This document shows, piece by piece, positions 1 through 9,024 of a stretch of 64,000 bases of DNA. How positions within the stretch are numbered: position 1 is the stretch's first letter; every line of letters begins with the position of its first letter. The translations under genes and the position numbers were made by a program. The DNA lies in assembly GCF_030824435.1 (NCBI RefSeq), contig NZ_JAVBXS010000018.1, positions 1-64,000 on the forward strand. Reading direction: 5' to 3'. The notes below the pieces were generated by a model. The model had not been told where the DNA came from. It was given only the letters and a program-made list of their open reading frames with translations, and made no database searches. This DNA is from Rheinheimera sp. GTDB lineage: Bacteria; Pseudomonadota; Gammaproteobacteria; Enterobacterales; Alteromonadaceae.

Positions 1-473
1 GCAATGGCAATACAACCAGAGCCGGTGCATAAATCCAGAATACGCGCCGGAGGCTCCACCGGGAACCAGTCAGCAAACTGGCGGGTAATGAGCTCACTGA
101 TAGGTGAACGTGGCACCAATACCCGTTCATCCACATAAAAAGGTAAACCGGCAAAAAAGGCTTGTTGGGTTAAATAAGCTGAAGGCATGCGTTGTTCAAT
201 ACGTTGTTGCACTAAAGCGGCAAAACGGCGTTTTTCTGTGCTGGTCAGTCTGGTTTGTAATAAAGCAGATTCTGCCAGATGGGTAAAATGCAAAGTAAAA
301 GCCATCAGCTGACCGGCATCGTCCCACGGATTGTCGGTACCATGACCAAAATACAGATCCGCCGCATTAAACTGAGAAACGGCCCAGCGTAGCCAGTCAT
401 GAATAGAAAACAGCTCACTGACTGCTTCGTTGATTAATTCTGCGGTCAGTTCAAAAGGTTGATGTTCAGTCAT
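1..473 (-). CDS. prmB: PrmB, ribosomal protein L3 N5-glutamine methyltransferase (3' part cut off)
   Basis: The reverse strand reads an open frame from an ATG at 471-473 to the window edge, about 157 codons, beginning MTEHQPFELTAELINEAVSE. The N-terminal helical part is followed by a VDERVLVPRSPISELI block and the SAM-binding motif ILDLCTGSGCIAIA at the edge. These are characteristic of the PrmB/HemK glutamine methyltransferases; the divergent smrB neighbour favours PrmB over PrmC, as in enteric genomes. PrmB methylates Gln150 of ribosomal protein L3 in the cytoplasm. The catalytic NPPY motif lies outside the window, so it cannot be checked. Only 35 bp separate it from smrB. Confidence 0.93.
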   Translation of the reverse strand, partial: MTEHQPFELTAELINEAVSELFSIHDWLRWAVSQFNAADLYFGHGTDNPWDDAGQLMAFTLHFTHLAESALLQTRLTSTEKRRFAALVQQRIEQRMPSAYLTQQAFFAGLPFYVDERVLVPRSPISELITRQFADWFPVEPPARILDLCTGSGCIAI

Positions 474-508
474 TTATTTCGCATTGCTCTTTGTATAGAC
501 TTGCGCGG

Positions 509-1036
509 ATGCGCAAACCTCAGTTACTTAGTGAAGAAGAAATTCAGCTGTTCCGGGACTCAGTCACGGGCGCCCGCCCTATGGCGCAGGACAAGATACC
601 GCCTGCCCGCCTGCCCCGCAACAAAAAAACTGCCGTAAAGACGTCTATCGAAGCAGAAGAACCGAATTTATTCTACTTCTCAGATGAGTTTGAAGGGTAT
701 CAGCCTGATGGCAGCATCATTCGTTATGTGCAACCGGGTGAAGATCCCCATCTGGCTAAAAACCTCAAACGCGGTGATTACCAGCCTGGTGTGGTGCTGG
801 ATTTACATGGTTTAAGCCAGCAACAAGCCAAAACTGAACTGGCTGGCTTGTTAGCTTATTGTCAGCGTGAGCATTTTAACTGCGCTTGTATTGTGCATGG
901 CAAAGGCAGTGGCATTCTGGCCCGAAAAGTACCTAACTGGCTGATCCAACATCCGAATGTGCGGGCTTTTCACACAGCACCAACCCACTGGGGCAGAGAC
1001 GGCGCTTTATTGGTGTTATTAAAAACGCCACTTTAA
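509..1036 (+). CDS. smrB: SmrB, Smr-domain endonuclease/ribosome-rescue factor
   Basis: This 175-residue protein has a charged N-terminal arm, the HYFSDEF-like block (FYFSDEFEGY), and a C-terminal Smr domain with the signature LDLHGLSQQQAK and IVHGKGSGIL. The family cleaves mRNA at collided ribosomes. The ATG at 509 gives RKPQLLSEEEI directly after the start, as in the E. coli protein; a TTG at 491 in the same frame would add six residues and is less likely. The length agrees with the E. coli protein (about 180). It is divergent from prmB with a very short shared promoter region. The stop codon lies inside the following terminator hairpin. Confidence 0.93.
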   Translation: MRKPQLLSEEEIQLFRDSVTGARPMAQDKIPPARLPRNKKTAVKTSIEAEEPNLFYFSDEFEGYQPDGSIIRYVQPGEDPHLAKNLKRGDYQPGVVLDLHGLSQQQAKTELAGLLAYCQREHFNCACIVHGKGSGILARKVPNWLIQHPNVRAFHTAPTHWGRDGALLVLLKTPL

Positions 1037-1048
1037 AGCGGCGTTTTT
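1021..1048. terminator. Rho-independent terminator overlapping the smrB stop
   Basis: The inverted repeat AAAAACGCC (1021-1029) and GGCGTTTTT (1040-1048) encloses a 10-nt loop and ends in a T-run on both strands. It overlaps the final codons of smrB. It may also stop sixA transcription arriving from the other side. Confidence 0.75.
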
Positions 1049-1088
1049 AATAAATACAGTGCAATAAAAAAGCTGTTGCTGAAATTTG

Positions 1089-1577
1089 TTAATGACTAAG
1101 TAACGCCAAATCGGCAGGCGCCAGACGCTCTAACAATTTACCGGCTTCACCAGGCTGGTAATAAATACCGACCAGTCCTGAAGTTTCGAATATCGGCGTA
1201 TTGCCAGTTTTGGTAAAAGTCTCGACCAGAAAACTTACCAGCGGCATATGAGATACCAACAACACTCTTAATTCAGCATTTTCCGCACGTAAAGCATCCA
1301 GATATAGCTGCACCTGGTGGCTATCGCCCTCGGGAACCAGTTCGGGTAAGATTTCCAGCCGGGTTGTGGCAGGCTGCGCTTTGAGCATTAGCTCAGCGGT
1401 TTGGCGGGTACGCACATAAGGGCTGCATAACACCAGATCAAACGCCTGATAATGTTGGGATAACCATAACGCCATTTGGCTAACTTCATCCCGGCCTTTG
1501 GCAGTAAGCTGCCTTTGACTATCCTGACTGCTTTGTGGCTCGGCTTCGCCGTGCCGCATGATAACCAGATTGACCAT
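1089..1577 (-). CDS. sixA: SixA, phosphohistidine phosphatase
   Basis: A 162-residue protein of the histidine phosphatase superfamily. It starts MVNLVIMRHGEAEP with the catalytic RHG motif; the other active-site features are SPYVRTRQTAE and the second histidine in LLVSHMPLVSFLVE. SixA removes phosphate from histidine of the phosphotransfer proteins ArcB/NPr. The ATG at 1575-1577 was chosen because it places RHG at residues 8-10, as in E. coli SixA, and has AGGTG about 5 nt upstream; the open frame continues a further 50 codons upstream but that part has no family similarity. It is divergent from the M16 peptidase gene. It stands alone, with no operon partner. Confidence 0.92.
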   Translation of the reverse strand: MVNLVIMRHGEAEPQSSQDSQRQLTAKGRDEVSQMALWLSQHYQAFDLVLCSPYVRTRQTAELMLKAQPATTRLEILPELVPEGDSHQVQLYLDALRAENAELRVLLVSHMPLVSFLVETFTKTGNTPIFETSGLVGIYYQPGEAGKLLERLAPADLALLSH

Positions 1578-1747
1578 GAGTACACCTAGACAACTTCGCG
1601 ACCAACGCGAAAAGAGTGCGCTATGATAATGAAAGATTGCTGTCACAGTAACTGTTAATAAAGCATAAAATTTCAGCTTTATATTCCTATTCGATATGAT
1701 AACAGCCGGTATCCTTGATCCTGACACTCAGCCACACGAGGCCTGAA

Positions 1748-4522
1748 TTGAAAAAAAGTCATATGGTGCAAAGCCCTAACGACCAACGCCTGTACCAGCC
1801 ACTGATGCTGGCCAACGGTTTACGGGTGTTATTGGTACAACAGCAGGACGCAGAAAAAAGCGCAGCCGCCATGGCGGTGAATGTTGGCCATTTTGACGAT
1901 CCGGTTGACCGCGAAGGTTTGGCGCATTTTTTAGAACATCTGGTGTTTTTAGGCTCAGAGAAGTTTCCGCAAGCCGGTGAGTATCAGCAGTTTATTGCCA
2001 CAAATGCAGGCAGCCATAATGCATGGACAGGCACAGAACACAGCTGTTTTTACTTTGATATTCAACATGATGCTTACACAGCAGCATTAGAGCGTTTTGC
2101 AGATATGCTCAGTGCTCCGCTGTTCAGTACAGAAGCGGTCGACAAAGAACGCCATGCCATAGAAGCTGAGTTTTCGATGAAACTCAAAGATGATGGCCGC
2201 CGTATTTATCAGGCCCACAAAGAAAGCATTAACCCCGACCACCCTTTTGCCAAATTTTCTGTTGGCAATCTGTCAACGCTTGACGACAGACCAGGTCAAA
2301 CGGCCCAACAGGCGGTGCGGGATTTTTACCAGAATCAATACAGCGCCAGCAGGATGACCTTAACCCTGGTGTCCAACGCGCCGCTCGAAGTACAGGCGCA
2401 ATGGGCTGAACGTTATTTTTCCGGTTTACCGGATGGCCTGCCGCCTAAAGCAGCATTGGTGCCACCGCTTTATCTGGATGAACATCTGGGCATTCAGCTG
2501 AATATTCAGCCACATAAACCTACTCAGCGTTTTGTTGCCAGTTTTGCCCTGCCCGACATCCAGCCATGGTACAGATTCAAACTGGTGAGTTTTCTGGCAC
2601 ATCTGCTTGGCGACGAAGGTCCAGGCTCGTTATTAAGTCATTTAAAAGGCCGGGGGTTGGTCAACACTTTAAGTGCGGGCGGGGGCATTGACGGCAGTAA
2701 TTACAAAGACTTTACGCTGGCCTTTGAACTGACACCGCAGGGCATGCATGCGCTGGATGATATTCTGCTGGCCAGCTTTTCTTATCTTGCCATGCTTAAA
2801 AAACAACCTTTTCCATCCGGCATTTTTGCTGAAAGGCAAAAGCTGGTGCGCTGGAGCTTTTTGTATCAGGAACAAAAAACACCCTTGCAACTGGCCAGTG
2901 ATTTGGCGGTGAACCTGCAACATTACCCGCAGGAGGATTATGTCTTTGGCGATTACCGCATGGAAATGCCAACAGAAGCGCTGTACCAGCATCTGTTAAG
3001 CTTTTTCCATGAACGCAATTTGCGGCTCATGCTGATAGCGCCGGAGGTCAGTGTTGACCGTCAGGCACGCTGGTATCACACACCTTATAGTCAGTTACCT
3101 ATCACCACCGACTTACTGAAAAAATTACAACAGGCAACACCGCTGCCAGATTGCCATCTGCCAGATGCCAACCCTTATCTGGTTGAAGAGCTGCAGTTAT
3201 TGGACAAAGCTGCCAGCAAAGCGCTGCCACAACTTTATTATCAGGCTGACGGTATGAAACTCTGGTTTAAACCAGATGCCGACTTTCAGACACCCAAAGG
3301 CCATATTTTTGTTGAACTTACACTGCCAAACACCACAGCAGGACTGGTTGAACTGGCCCTTTGTAAACTGTGGCTGGAGTTATTCCTTGATGAAATTAAC
3401 GAGCAATTTTATGCTGCCACCACTGCCGGTTTGCAATATAACCTGCATGTACAGCAACAGGGTCTGACTTTGCACTGCAGCGGCCTTGCCGGCAACCAAA
3501 TTGCTTTGTTGTACGATATTCTGCAACAGATGCCCAAATGCCGTTTTAGCGAAAGCAGATTTATTGAATTACAACGGCAATTGGTCAGGCACTGGCATAA
3601 TCAAGCCCGCAACAAACCCATCACACAACTATTTAGTAAGTTGTCTGCTTTATTGCAACCGTTAAATCCGGAGTCTGACACCCTGGCCACTGTGCTGGAA
3701 AATTGCAGTTTCAGTGATTTTAAGCGCTTTTACGCCCGGATGTTTCAGCAGGTGCATGTTGAAGCTTTGATGATTGGCCACTGGAAAGAGCAGGACATCA
3801 GCACATTGCAGCAGCAGTTGGCAAAATGGCTTGGCACTGTGCCTGCGCGCTGTCAGCGTTCTGAACGTTTTAGCCACAATACCGAAGGCGTTGGTCCCAT
3901 CTGGCTGGAACTACCATTAGCGCAGGAGGATGAAGCTCTGGTGATTTATCTGCCGGCGCGCGACCGCACTCCTTTGGATATGGCCTTATTTATGCTCGCC
4001 AACCATTTGATTTCACCTGAATATTTTCACGAACTTCGCACGGAACAACAACTGGGTTATCTGGTGGGTACGGGTTATGTACCGATGAATTTAAGACCCG
4101 GTATGGCATTTTATATTCAGTCGCCAAGAGCGGATGCCAAACTGTTATATCAGGCAACGCTGAGCTTTTATCAGCGGTTTCTCAGCGAATTACCGGAACT
4201 GTCGGCGGATGAATTTAACGCCCTCAAACAAAGTTTAGCCAGCCAGATCAGGGAACGGGACAATAGCCTGGGCAACAGAGCAAAACGTATTTGGCTTGCC
4301 ATTGGTCAGGGAGATTATCAATGTTGTTTATCCGAACAAATTCAGCAGGAATTGAGCAAGCTCAACCTGGCTGATTTTGTGATTTTTTGTCAGAGTTTAC
4401 TGGCGCCGGACTACGATGCGATATTTCTTGCCACAAGTGGTGCCCCGCCACACTCCCATATGAAAACGCTGGATGCAACTGCGGCCATTACGTTGTTAAA
4501 AACCTTAACAGAACCCCAATAA
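1748..4522 (+). CDS. M16A family zinc metallopeptidase (insulysin/pitrilysin type)
   Basis: A 924-residue insulinase-family protease. The inverted zinc motif HFLEH sits near residue 60 (GLAHFLEHLVFLG), and the third zinc ligand is the glutamate in ERHAIEAEFSMK about 75 residues on. The full length covers the four-domain clam-shell architecture of pitrilysin (PtrA), which degrades small peptides. The start is assigned to TTG 1748 because ACGAGG lies 6 nt upstream; TTG 1715 and ATG 1763 are alternatives. Unlike E. coli PtrA, no hydrophobic signal peptide follows any of these starts, so a cytoplasmic enzyme is inferred. In E. coli ptrA sits between recC and recB; here it stands alone beside sixA, as in Alteromonadales. 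Confidence 0.88.
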   Translation: MKKSHMVQSPNDQRLYQPLMLANGLRVLLVQQQDAEKSAAAMAVNVGHFDDPVDREGLAHFLEHLVFLGSEKFPQAGEYQQFIATNAGSHNAWTGTEHSCFYFDIQHDAYTAALERFADMLSAPLFSTEAVDKERHAIEAEFSMKLKDDGRRIYQAHKESINPDHPFAKFSVGNLSTLDDRPGQTAQQAVRDFYQNQYSASRMTLTLVSNAPLEVQAQWAERYFSGLPDGLPPKAALVPPLYLDEHLGIQLNIQPHKPTQRFVASFALPDIQPWYRFKLVSFLAHLLGDEGPGSLLSHLKGRGLVNTLSAGGGIDGSNYKDFTLAFELTPQGMHALDDILLASFSYLAMLKKQPFPSGIFAERQKLVRWSFLYQEQKTPLQLASDLAVNLQHYPQEDYVFGDYRMEMPTEALYQHLLSFFHERNLRLMLIAPEVSVDRQARWYHTPYSQLPITTDLLKKLQQATPLPDCHLPDANPYLVEELQLLDKAASKALPQLYYQADGMKLWFKPDADFQTPKGHIFVELTLPNTTAGLVELALCKLWLELFLDEINEQFYAATTAGLQYNLHVQQQGLTLHCSGLAGNQIALLYDILQQMPKCRFSESRFIELQRQLVRHWHNQARNKPITQLFSKLSALLQPLNPESDTLATVLENCSFSDFKRFYARMFQQVHVEALMIGHWKEQDISTLQQQLAKWLGTVPARCQRSERFSHNTEGVGPIWLELPLAQEDEALVIYLPARDRTPLDMALFMLANHLISPEYFHELRTEQQLGYLVGTGYVPMNLRPGMAFYIQSPRADAKLLYQATLSFYQRFLSELPELSADEFNALKQSLASQIRERDNSLGNRAKRIWLAIGQGDYQCCLSEQIQQELSKLNLADFVIFCQSLLAPDYDAIFLATSGAPPHSHMKTLDATAAITLLKTLTEPQ

Positions 4523-4654
4523 ATAGAGTGCTGTAGCATCAACACAGCTGCAGCACTCGAGTGCTGAACAATTGAGCCGTCAGCCAGATTGGCTTTGACA
4601 GTATTGCTAATTTTATATAACTTAGCTTCAACAGACTTTCTGACGTACAGACGT

Positions 4655-6904
4655 GTGAAAAATAATAAAAAAATCAACAACAACGCGCTGCTAAGTATCG
4701 TTTTTATCACGCCGCTTCCGGCTCTTGCTTTAGACTGGCAAGGCTCTATGCCTTATATCCTTTCTTCTATTTTATTATTTTCATTTGGCGCTTTGTTGTT
4801 GGCGCACTTGTCTATCCTGAAAATGCGCCGTTATCAAAGCCGGCTGGAACAAAGTGAAGAACGGTTAAGGTTGTCGCTCTGGGGCAGCGGCGACGAATTA
4901 TGGGACTGGAATATTGGCGCCGGTACTTTATATCGTTCCAGCTCATGGCAGCAGGCTGTTGAATTAAAACCTGAAACTAACCAGTTCCCGCCCAACCGCG
5001 AACAAATTCATCCCAAAGATATCGAACGGGTGACAGAGCAGCTTTATCAGCATCTGGCCGGTGAAACGCCTCATTTTGAAGCGGCTTACCGCTTAAGGGC
5101 ATCCGATGGCGGCTGGATTTGGGTATTGGACCGCGGCAAGGTGGTCAGTACAGATGCCGACGGCGCAGCAACCCGGATGACAGGGACCTTAAAAAACATT
5201 CAGCTGTTAAAACATACTGAAGAGCGGCTGGAACTTTTTGCCCGTTGTCTGGAAAATATCTCTGACGCTGTGGTGATTTGTGACACCAACTTTACCGTCA
5301 TTGAAGTCAATTATTCCTTCAGCAGCATTACTGGTAAAAGCCGGGAGCAGGTGATCAAAAAGCCATTTGATCTGGCACTCTACCCCAACAGATTTTTGCA
5401 GGACATAGGGCTGAAGTTGCAGTCTGAAGGCAGCTGGCAAGGTGAAATTCAGGATCAACGTTCCAATGGCGAAATTTACCAGGCTGAGCTGAATTTTGAT
5501 GTGGTCAAGGATGAACACCACACCATCACCCAATATGTGGCGGTATTTTCGGACATTTCCGAACGTAAACGTAAAGAAGCCGAATTAAGCCGTCTGGCCA
5601 ATTCAGATACCTTAACCGGGTTGCCAAACCGGGCTTTGTTTTCTGCTGAACTCAGTCGGTTGGTTGAACGTGAAGTTCGTCATGCGCTGTTGGTTTTTGA
5701 CTTAGATAACTTCAAAAAAATCAATGACTCTTTAGGTCATCAATTGGGTGATAGCCTGCTTATTAAGCTGGCCGAACGATTAACTGAACGCACCAGACAA
5801 AAAGACCGGCTGTATCGTCTTGGCGGCGACGAGTTTGCCATTCTGCTGGAAGATACCAACGACATCCACACCATCACTTCTCTTGCCAAAGAACTGATTA
5901 AACAAATTAATCTGCCGTTTTTTATCAACCAGCATGAGCTGGCTGTCACCAGCAGTATTGGTATTGTGTTATACCCCGAAGACGGCGCCGATCCAGAAGC
6001 TCTGCTACGAAACGCTGATACCGCCATGTACCATGCCAAACATGAAGGTGCCAACCGATATCTGTTTTTTAATGATTCGATGAACAAGCTGGCGGTCAAA
6101 CGCCTGCAATTGGAAAACCTAATTCGCCACGGTTTAAAAGAAGATTATTTTGCGGTGTATTACCAGCCGAAAATGGACATCCTGAGTGGCCAGCTGGTTG
6201 GCATGGAAGCGCTGGTGCGTTTTATCACGCCCAAACGTGGCCTGATAAGCCCGGCCTCTTTTATTCCTGTGTCGGAAGAAACAGGTCAGATAGTTGAAAT
6301 TGGTGAAGTGGTTTTGCGCAAAGCCTGTCTGGATGTCAAACGCTGGATTGATCAGGGGTTATTCCATGGCCGGGTGGCTGTTAACTTATCTGTTAAGCAG
6401 TTTATGCTGCCTTATTTGTGTGAGCAAATTGACGATGTATTGCAACAAACAGAGTTACCTTCTTACCACCTTGAGCTGGAAATTACCGAAGGCACTGTAA
6501 TGCAGTCGCCAAAACTGGCCATTGATACCATGAAAAAACTGCGCGCCCGCGGTATCCATCTGGCAATGGATGACTTTGGCACAGGTTATTCCTCTTTGGC
6601 TTATTTAAAACAATTTCCGCTCAATACGCTGAAAATAGACAAAGCTTTTATTGACGATATGAATACAGCCCGTGGCCGCAATATGGTGGATACCATAGTG
6701 ACCATAGCCCATAACCTCAGCCTGACAGTGGTAGCTGAAGGGGTTGAATATGCCGAACAATTACAACAGTTAAAACAACTGCGCTGTGAAATTATTCAGG
6801 GTTATTATTACAGTAAACCTTTGTCGGCGGACGACTTTACCCAGTTTTTAAAAGATCAGAAACAGCAAAAGCCCAAATTAAGTGCGGTACCTGCTGCACT
6901 GTAA
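4655..6904 (+). CDS. PAS-PAS-GGDEF-EAL cyclic-di-GMP signalling protein
   Basis: About 749 residues from GTG 4655. An N-terminal hydrophobic stretch and a transmembrane helix (MPYILSSILLFSFGALLL) anchor the protein. Two PAS domains follow, at roughly residues 70-185 (PAS fold 3 type, with GGWIWVLDRG) and 200-300. The diguanylate cyclase domain has an intact GGDEF at about 390 and a product-inhibition I-site RQKD five residues before it. The phosphodiesterase domain has EAL at 518-520 with DDFGTGYSSL and KIDKAFI. Both catalytic halves look intact, so net activity cannot be told from sequence. Upstream TTG starts would extend it by up to 22 residues. The ligand of the PAS domains is unknown. 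Confidence 0.9.
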   Translation: MKNNKKINNNALLSIVFITPLPALALDWQGSMPYILSSILLFSFGALLLAHLSILKMRRYQSRLEQSEERLRLSLWGSGDELWDWNIGAGTLYRSSSWQQAVELKPETNQFPPNREQIHPKDIERVTEQLYQHLAGETPHFEAAYRLRASDGGWIWVLDRGKVVSTDADGAATRMTGTLKNIQLLKHTEERLELFARCLENISDAVVICDTNFTVIEVNYSFSSITGKSREQVIKKPFDLALYPNRFLQDIGLKLQSEGSWQGEIQDQRSNGEIYQAELNFDVVKDEHHTITQYVAVFSDISERKRKEAELSRLANSDTLTGLPNRALFSAELSRLVEREVRHALLVFDLDNFKKINDSLGHQLGDSLLIKLAERLTERTRQKDRLYRLGGDEFAILLEDTNDIHTITSLAKELIKQINLPFFINQHELAVTSSIGIVLYPEDGADPEALLRNADTAMYHAKHEGANRYLFFNDSMNKLAVKRLQLENLIRHGLKEDYFAVYYQPKMDILSGQLVGMEALVRFITPKRGLISPASFIPVSEETGQIVEIGEVVLRKACLDVKRWIDQGLFHGRVAVNLSVKQFMLPYLCEQIDDVLQQTELPSYHLELEITEGTVMQSPKLAIDTMKKLRARGIHLAMDDFGTGYSSLAYLKQFPLNTLKIDKAFIDDMNTARGRNMVDTIVTIAHNLSLTVVAEGVEYAEQLQQLKQLRCEIIQGYYYSKPLSADDFTQFLKDQKQQKPKLSAVPAAL

Positions 6905-7258
6905 CAACATTTCACCAGCCCGAAAAAACAATGCCCTCAGCGGGATCAGCTAACAACCTTATCTACACCATAAAACATATTGTTGTGCAAAAGAGCAAAT
7001 TGCCCGCTGCTGGCAAGACATTAGCCTGGCATAAACACTGTGTACTGATTATCAGGTTGTATTGGCACTGCAGCGTGGTATTAAGTATGTCAGGCAGCAG
7101 GCAAATATAATGCAGGGTCCACAAAATCCGGTGGCAAGTTCAACACCGTCATGATGATATTATTTTGCCATAACAAAAAAGGAGCCTGAGCTCCTTTTCT
7201 TGTATCTTCACATCCTCAGCTTTGACAACATCATGTCTTTACTGCAGACGAGCCGCAA
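6905..7258. other. Intergenic region without a recognisable gene
   Basis: This stretch between the GGDEF-EAL gene and the small ORF on the other strand holds no ORF with family-like composition. The only clear element is the terminator at 7175-7198. No repeat or tRNA-like structure is visible. Confidence 0.6.
7175..7198. terminator. Bidirectional terminator between convergent genes
   Basis: The arms AAAAAAGGAG and CTCCTTTT form a short hairpin flanked by A- and T-runs on the two sides. It lies between the plus-strand GGDEF-EAL gene and the minus-strand maoP operon, so it could serve both. Confidence 0.65.
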
Positions 7259-7414
7259 CTAAGCTTTTTTATCCGGATCTATACCATTACGGATTTTTTC
7301 CATCCGTTCCTGATGACTGAGCCACATTCTTAAACCACCCAGACCAATAGCGGCCAGCGGAATTAAAAACACTATTACCTCAGGTTGTAACAGCTTACTG
7401 AAAAAATCGCCCAC
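7259..7414 (-). CDS. Small single-span membrane protein, 51 aa, unknown function
   Basis: A GTG-started frame on the reverse strand with AGAGGA placed 7 nt upstream, a good ribosome binding site. The product has a hydrophobic stretch PEVIVFLIPLAAIGLGGL from about residue 11 to 28, then a charged, basic tail ending GIDPDKKA. It follows maoP by 44 nt on the same strand and ends before a terminator, so it is probably cotranscribed with maoP. The topology resembles small PspB-like inner-membrane proteins, but I do not recognise a family. It is too short for routine gene callers with a high length cutoff. Confidence 0.65.
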   Translation of the reverse strand: MGDFFSKLLQPEVIVFLIPLAAIGLGGLRMWLSHQERMEKIRNGIDPDKKA

Positions 7415-7458
7415 AGTAACATCCTCTGCCTGTTGCTATATTGCAACTTTATGCCGCT

Positions 7459-7806
7459 TTAGTCGTTATCGGTTTCTACATATGAAAAATCGTCACTGCC
7501 ATCGGCAATACGCTTTTTACCAAACACAGTGTGAAACTTTTTCTTTTCCTGCACTTTTTGTTTGTATTTGCTCCAGACCTTTTCAAAGCCTGATTCTGCT
7601 TCGGCTTCGCCGCGGCATACTAATAAAAAACGTTGCTCTTCTTCATTCACTGGTTGACGTTGGCCGTCTTCCAGCTCCTGCATCGCCGCACCATGCTTTT
7701 CCAGCAGATTGCCCTCTGCCAGCGTGAAGCGTCCTGACCGGGTAAACCCCTTTGGGAAATTCCGGTCATCAAAAAAGCGACGTTTAGCCACAAAACTTTG
7801 CTGCAT
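7459..7806 (-). CDS. maoP: MaoP (YifE/DUF413), Ori macrodomain organisation protein
   Basis: A 115-residue soluble protein. The family hallmarks are visible in order: RRFFDDRNFPKGFTRSGRFT, LLEKHG, PVNEEEQRF, VCRGE, VWSKY and KFHTVFGKK. In E. coli MaoP acts with the maoS site to keep the Ori macrodomain separate from its flanks. The ATG at 7804-7806 is preferred; a GTG immediately before it is a possible start, and AGGGG lies 6-9 nt upstream. The gene is divergent from hdfR, exactly as in Enterobacteriaceae, which supports both assignments. Its 44-nt spacing suggests cotranscription with the 51-aa ORF downstream. Confidence 0.93.
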   Translation of the reverse strand: MQQSFVAKRRFFDDRNFPKGFTRSGRFTLAEGNLLEKHGAAMQELEDGQRQPVNEEEQRFLLVCRGEAEAESGFEKVWSKYKQKVQEKKKFHTVFGKKRIADGSDDFSYVETDND

Positions 7807-7935
7807 CACTTTTTTCCCCTGATCTCGTTGAATCTAAAGCTATCCCAATTAAACTGTGCGGAGTATGGTAAACAAAATTCCGATCGTAAAACAAATATTT
7901 TTTATGGTTACAATCAAAATTTTTAAGGATCCACT

Positions 7936-8748
7936 TTGGATACTGAGCTGTTAAAAACCTTCCTTGAAGTTCAGAAAACCCGCCACTTTGGTAAAGCCGC
8001 CGAGAATCTGTATCTGACCCAATCCGCCGTCAGCTTCAGGGTGCGCCAGCTGGAACAAAGTTTAGGCGTTATTTTGTTCAGCAGGTTTCGCAACAATATT
8101 CAGCTAACTGCGGCAGGAGAATTGTTGCTGCCGCATGCACAAGCTGTATTGGCAGCGATTCAAACCGCCAAACAACAATTAAATCAACAGTATCATCTGC
8201 AGAAAAACCGAAAGATGCTGCTCAGTGCTGGTCTTGCCGCCCTGTTGCCTGCAAAACAGCTAAATAGCTTATTTTTGCCACAACAATATTGGCAGGTGCA
8301 TAGTCTGGCAAGCGACGACAACAAAGCGAACTGGCATGACTATGAAGCTGTTGTTTATATTGGCGCGCCAAAATCCGAATTAGCGCCGCTGGAAGGCCTT
8401 TGCCTTGGTTACATCCATTGGTGGCCGGTGTCGGCCGCTGAGGTTGTCCAATTGCAACATGAATGTGCAGTGCAGCAACACACTGCAATGCCCCGATTGA
8501 CGGCAGAGCCGCTGAATTTCAGCAGTTCAGATCCAAGGTTAGTGTGCCAATGGCTGCAACAACATAAAGCTTGTGCTTATCTGCCGTCGGTATTGGTACA
8601 AACCGCAGTAGAACAAGGCAAGATGCGCAAACTCAGTCAGGCGACTGTACAACAGAGTGTCTGGGCTTATAGCCAGCCGGGAGAACAATGGCCTGAGCAG
8701 TGGCGGCTGGCATTACAAAGCTGTGGGGTGCTGCACAGCCCTCTTTAA
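7936..8748 (+). CDS. hdfR: HdfR-type LysR transcriptional regulator
   Basis: A 270-residue LysR-family regulator. The N-terminal winged helix-turn-helix reads [20 protein letters not shown] followed by [20 protein letters not shown], nearly identical in style to E. coli HdfR. The C-terminal effector domain is more diverged. HdfR represses the flhDC flagellar master operon and activates gltBD in E. coli; whether these targets hold here is unknown. It begins with TTG at 7936, chosen because AAGGA lies about 6 nt upstream and it gives the family N-terminus exactly. It is divergent from maoP with a 129-bp AT-rich shared promoter region, where LysR autoregulation would be expected. Confidence 0.9.
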   Translation: MDTELLKTFLEVQKTRHFGKAAENLYLTQSAVSFRVRQLEQSLGVILFSRFRNNIQLTAAGELLLPHAQAVLAAIQTAKQQLNQQYHLQKNRKMLLSAGLAALLPAKQLNSLFLPQQYWQVHSLASDDNKANWHDYEAVVYIGAPKSELAPLEGLCLGYIHWWPVSAAEVVQLQHECAVQQHTAMPRLTAEPLNFSSSDPRLVCQWLQQHKACAYLPSVLVQTAVEQGKMRKLSQATVQQSVWAYSQPGEQWPEQWRLALQSCGVLHSPL

Positions 8749-8939
8749 GGTTTAAACCACACTAGCCCATGGCCTAATGCTTTGCGTAGCGCCATGCGCT
8801 TGTGGTTGTGAAATAACGGCAATGCCAGTGGCCCTGTCAGAGCGCCCAGCACCACCCAGGGCAAAGACTTCAGCCCGGCGCGGCGGGCCAACACAAAAAA
8901 GTAGAAAGAGCAGAGTGGCGACAACAGTAACAACAACAA
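8745..8939 (-). CDS. Small hydrophobic protein, 64 aa, unknown (possible gene)
   Basis: The reverse strand carries a 64-codon frame starting at TTG 8937-8939. It has two hydrophobic segments ([17 protein letters not shown] and [18 protein letters not shown]) separated by a basic turn, and a basic tail. This is a sensible two-span membrane topology. Its stop overlaps the hdfR stop by convergent transcription. An extended -10 element TGCTATAAT lies about 30 nt upstream. I do not recognise a family, and the TTG start and weak ribosome site leave doubt; a competing frame on the same strand is also open, so this could be chance. Confidence 0.4.
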   Translation of the reverse strand: MLLLLLSPLCSFYFFVLARRAGLKSLPWVVLGALTGPLALPLFHNHKRMALRKALGHGLVWFKP

Positions 8940-8954
8940 GGCACAGCCCCCCGA

Positions 8955-8988
8955 AAAAAAAGAGCCGCATTATAGCAGCTCTTTTTTT
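8955..8988 (-). terminator. Terminator of the fadIJ operon
   Basis: Arms AAAAAAAGAGC (8955-8965) and GCTCTTTTTTT (8978-8988) with a 12-nt loop, lying 37 nt past the fadJ stop. T-runs on both strands make it competent in either direction, though no plus-strand gene needs it within 200 nt except hdfR. Confidence 0.8.
8969..8977 (-). promoter_or_regulatory. Extended -10 promoter element inside the terminator loop
   Basis: On the minus strand the loop of the fadIJ terminator reads TGCTATAAT, a perfect TGn-TATAAT extended -10. No good -35 is seen at 17 nt, which extended -10 promoters can do without. It would initiate just ahead of the 64-aa ORF. Confidence 0.35.
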
Positions 8989-9024
8989 CATCAGCAGTAA
9001 CAAAGCCATGCGGCTTATCGCATT

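Noticed and set aside
4411-4710. Minus-strand 99-aa frame between the peptidase and GGDEF-EAL genes
   Set aside because: Overlaps both coding regions and shows no family-like composition.
8752-9009. 85-aa alternative minus-strand frame over the small ORF
   Set aside because: It runs through the terminator and overlaps the more sensible 64-aa frame; hydrophobicity comes from the T-rich terminator.
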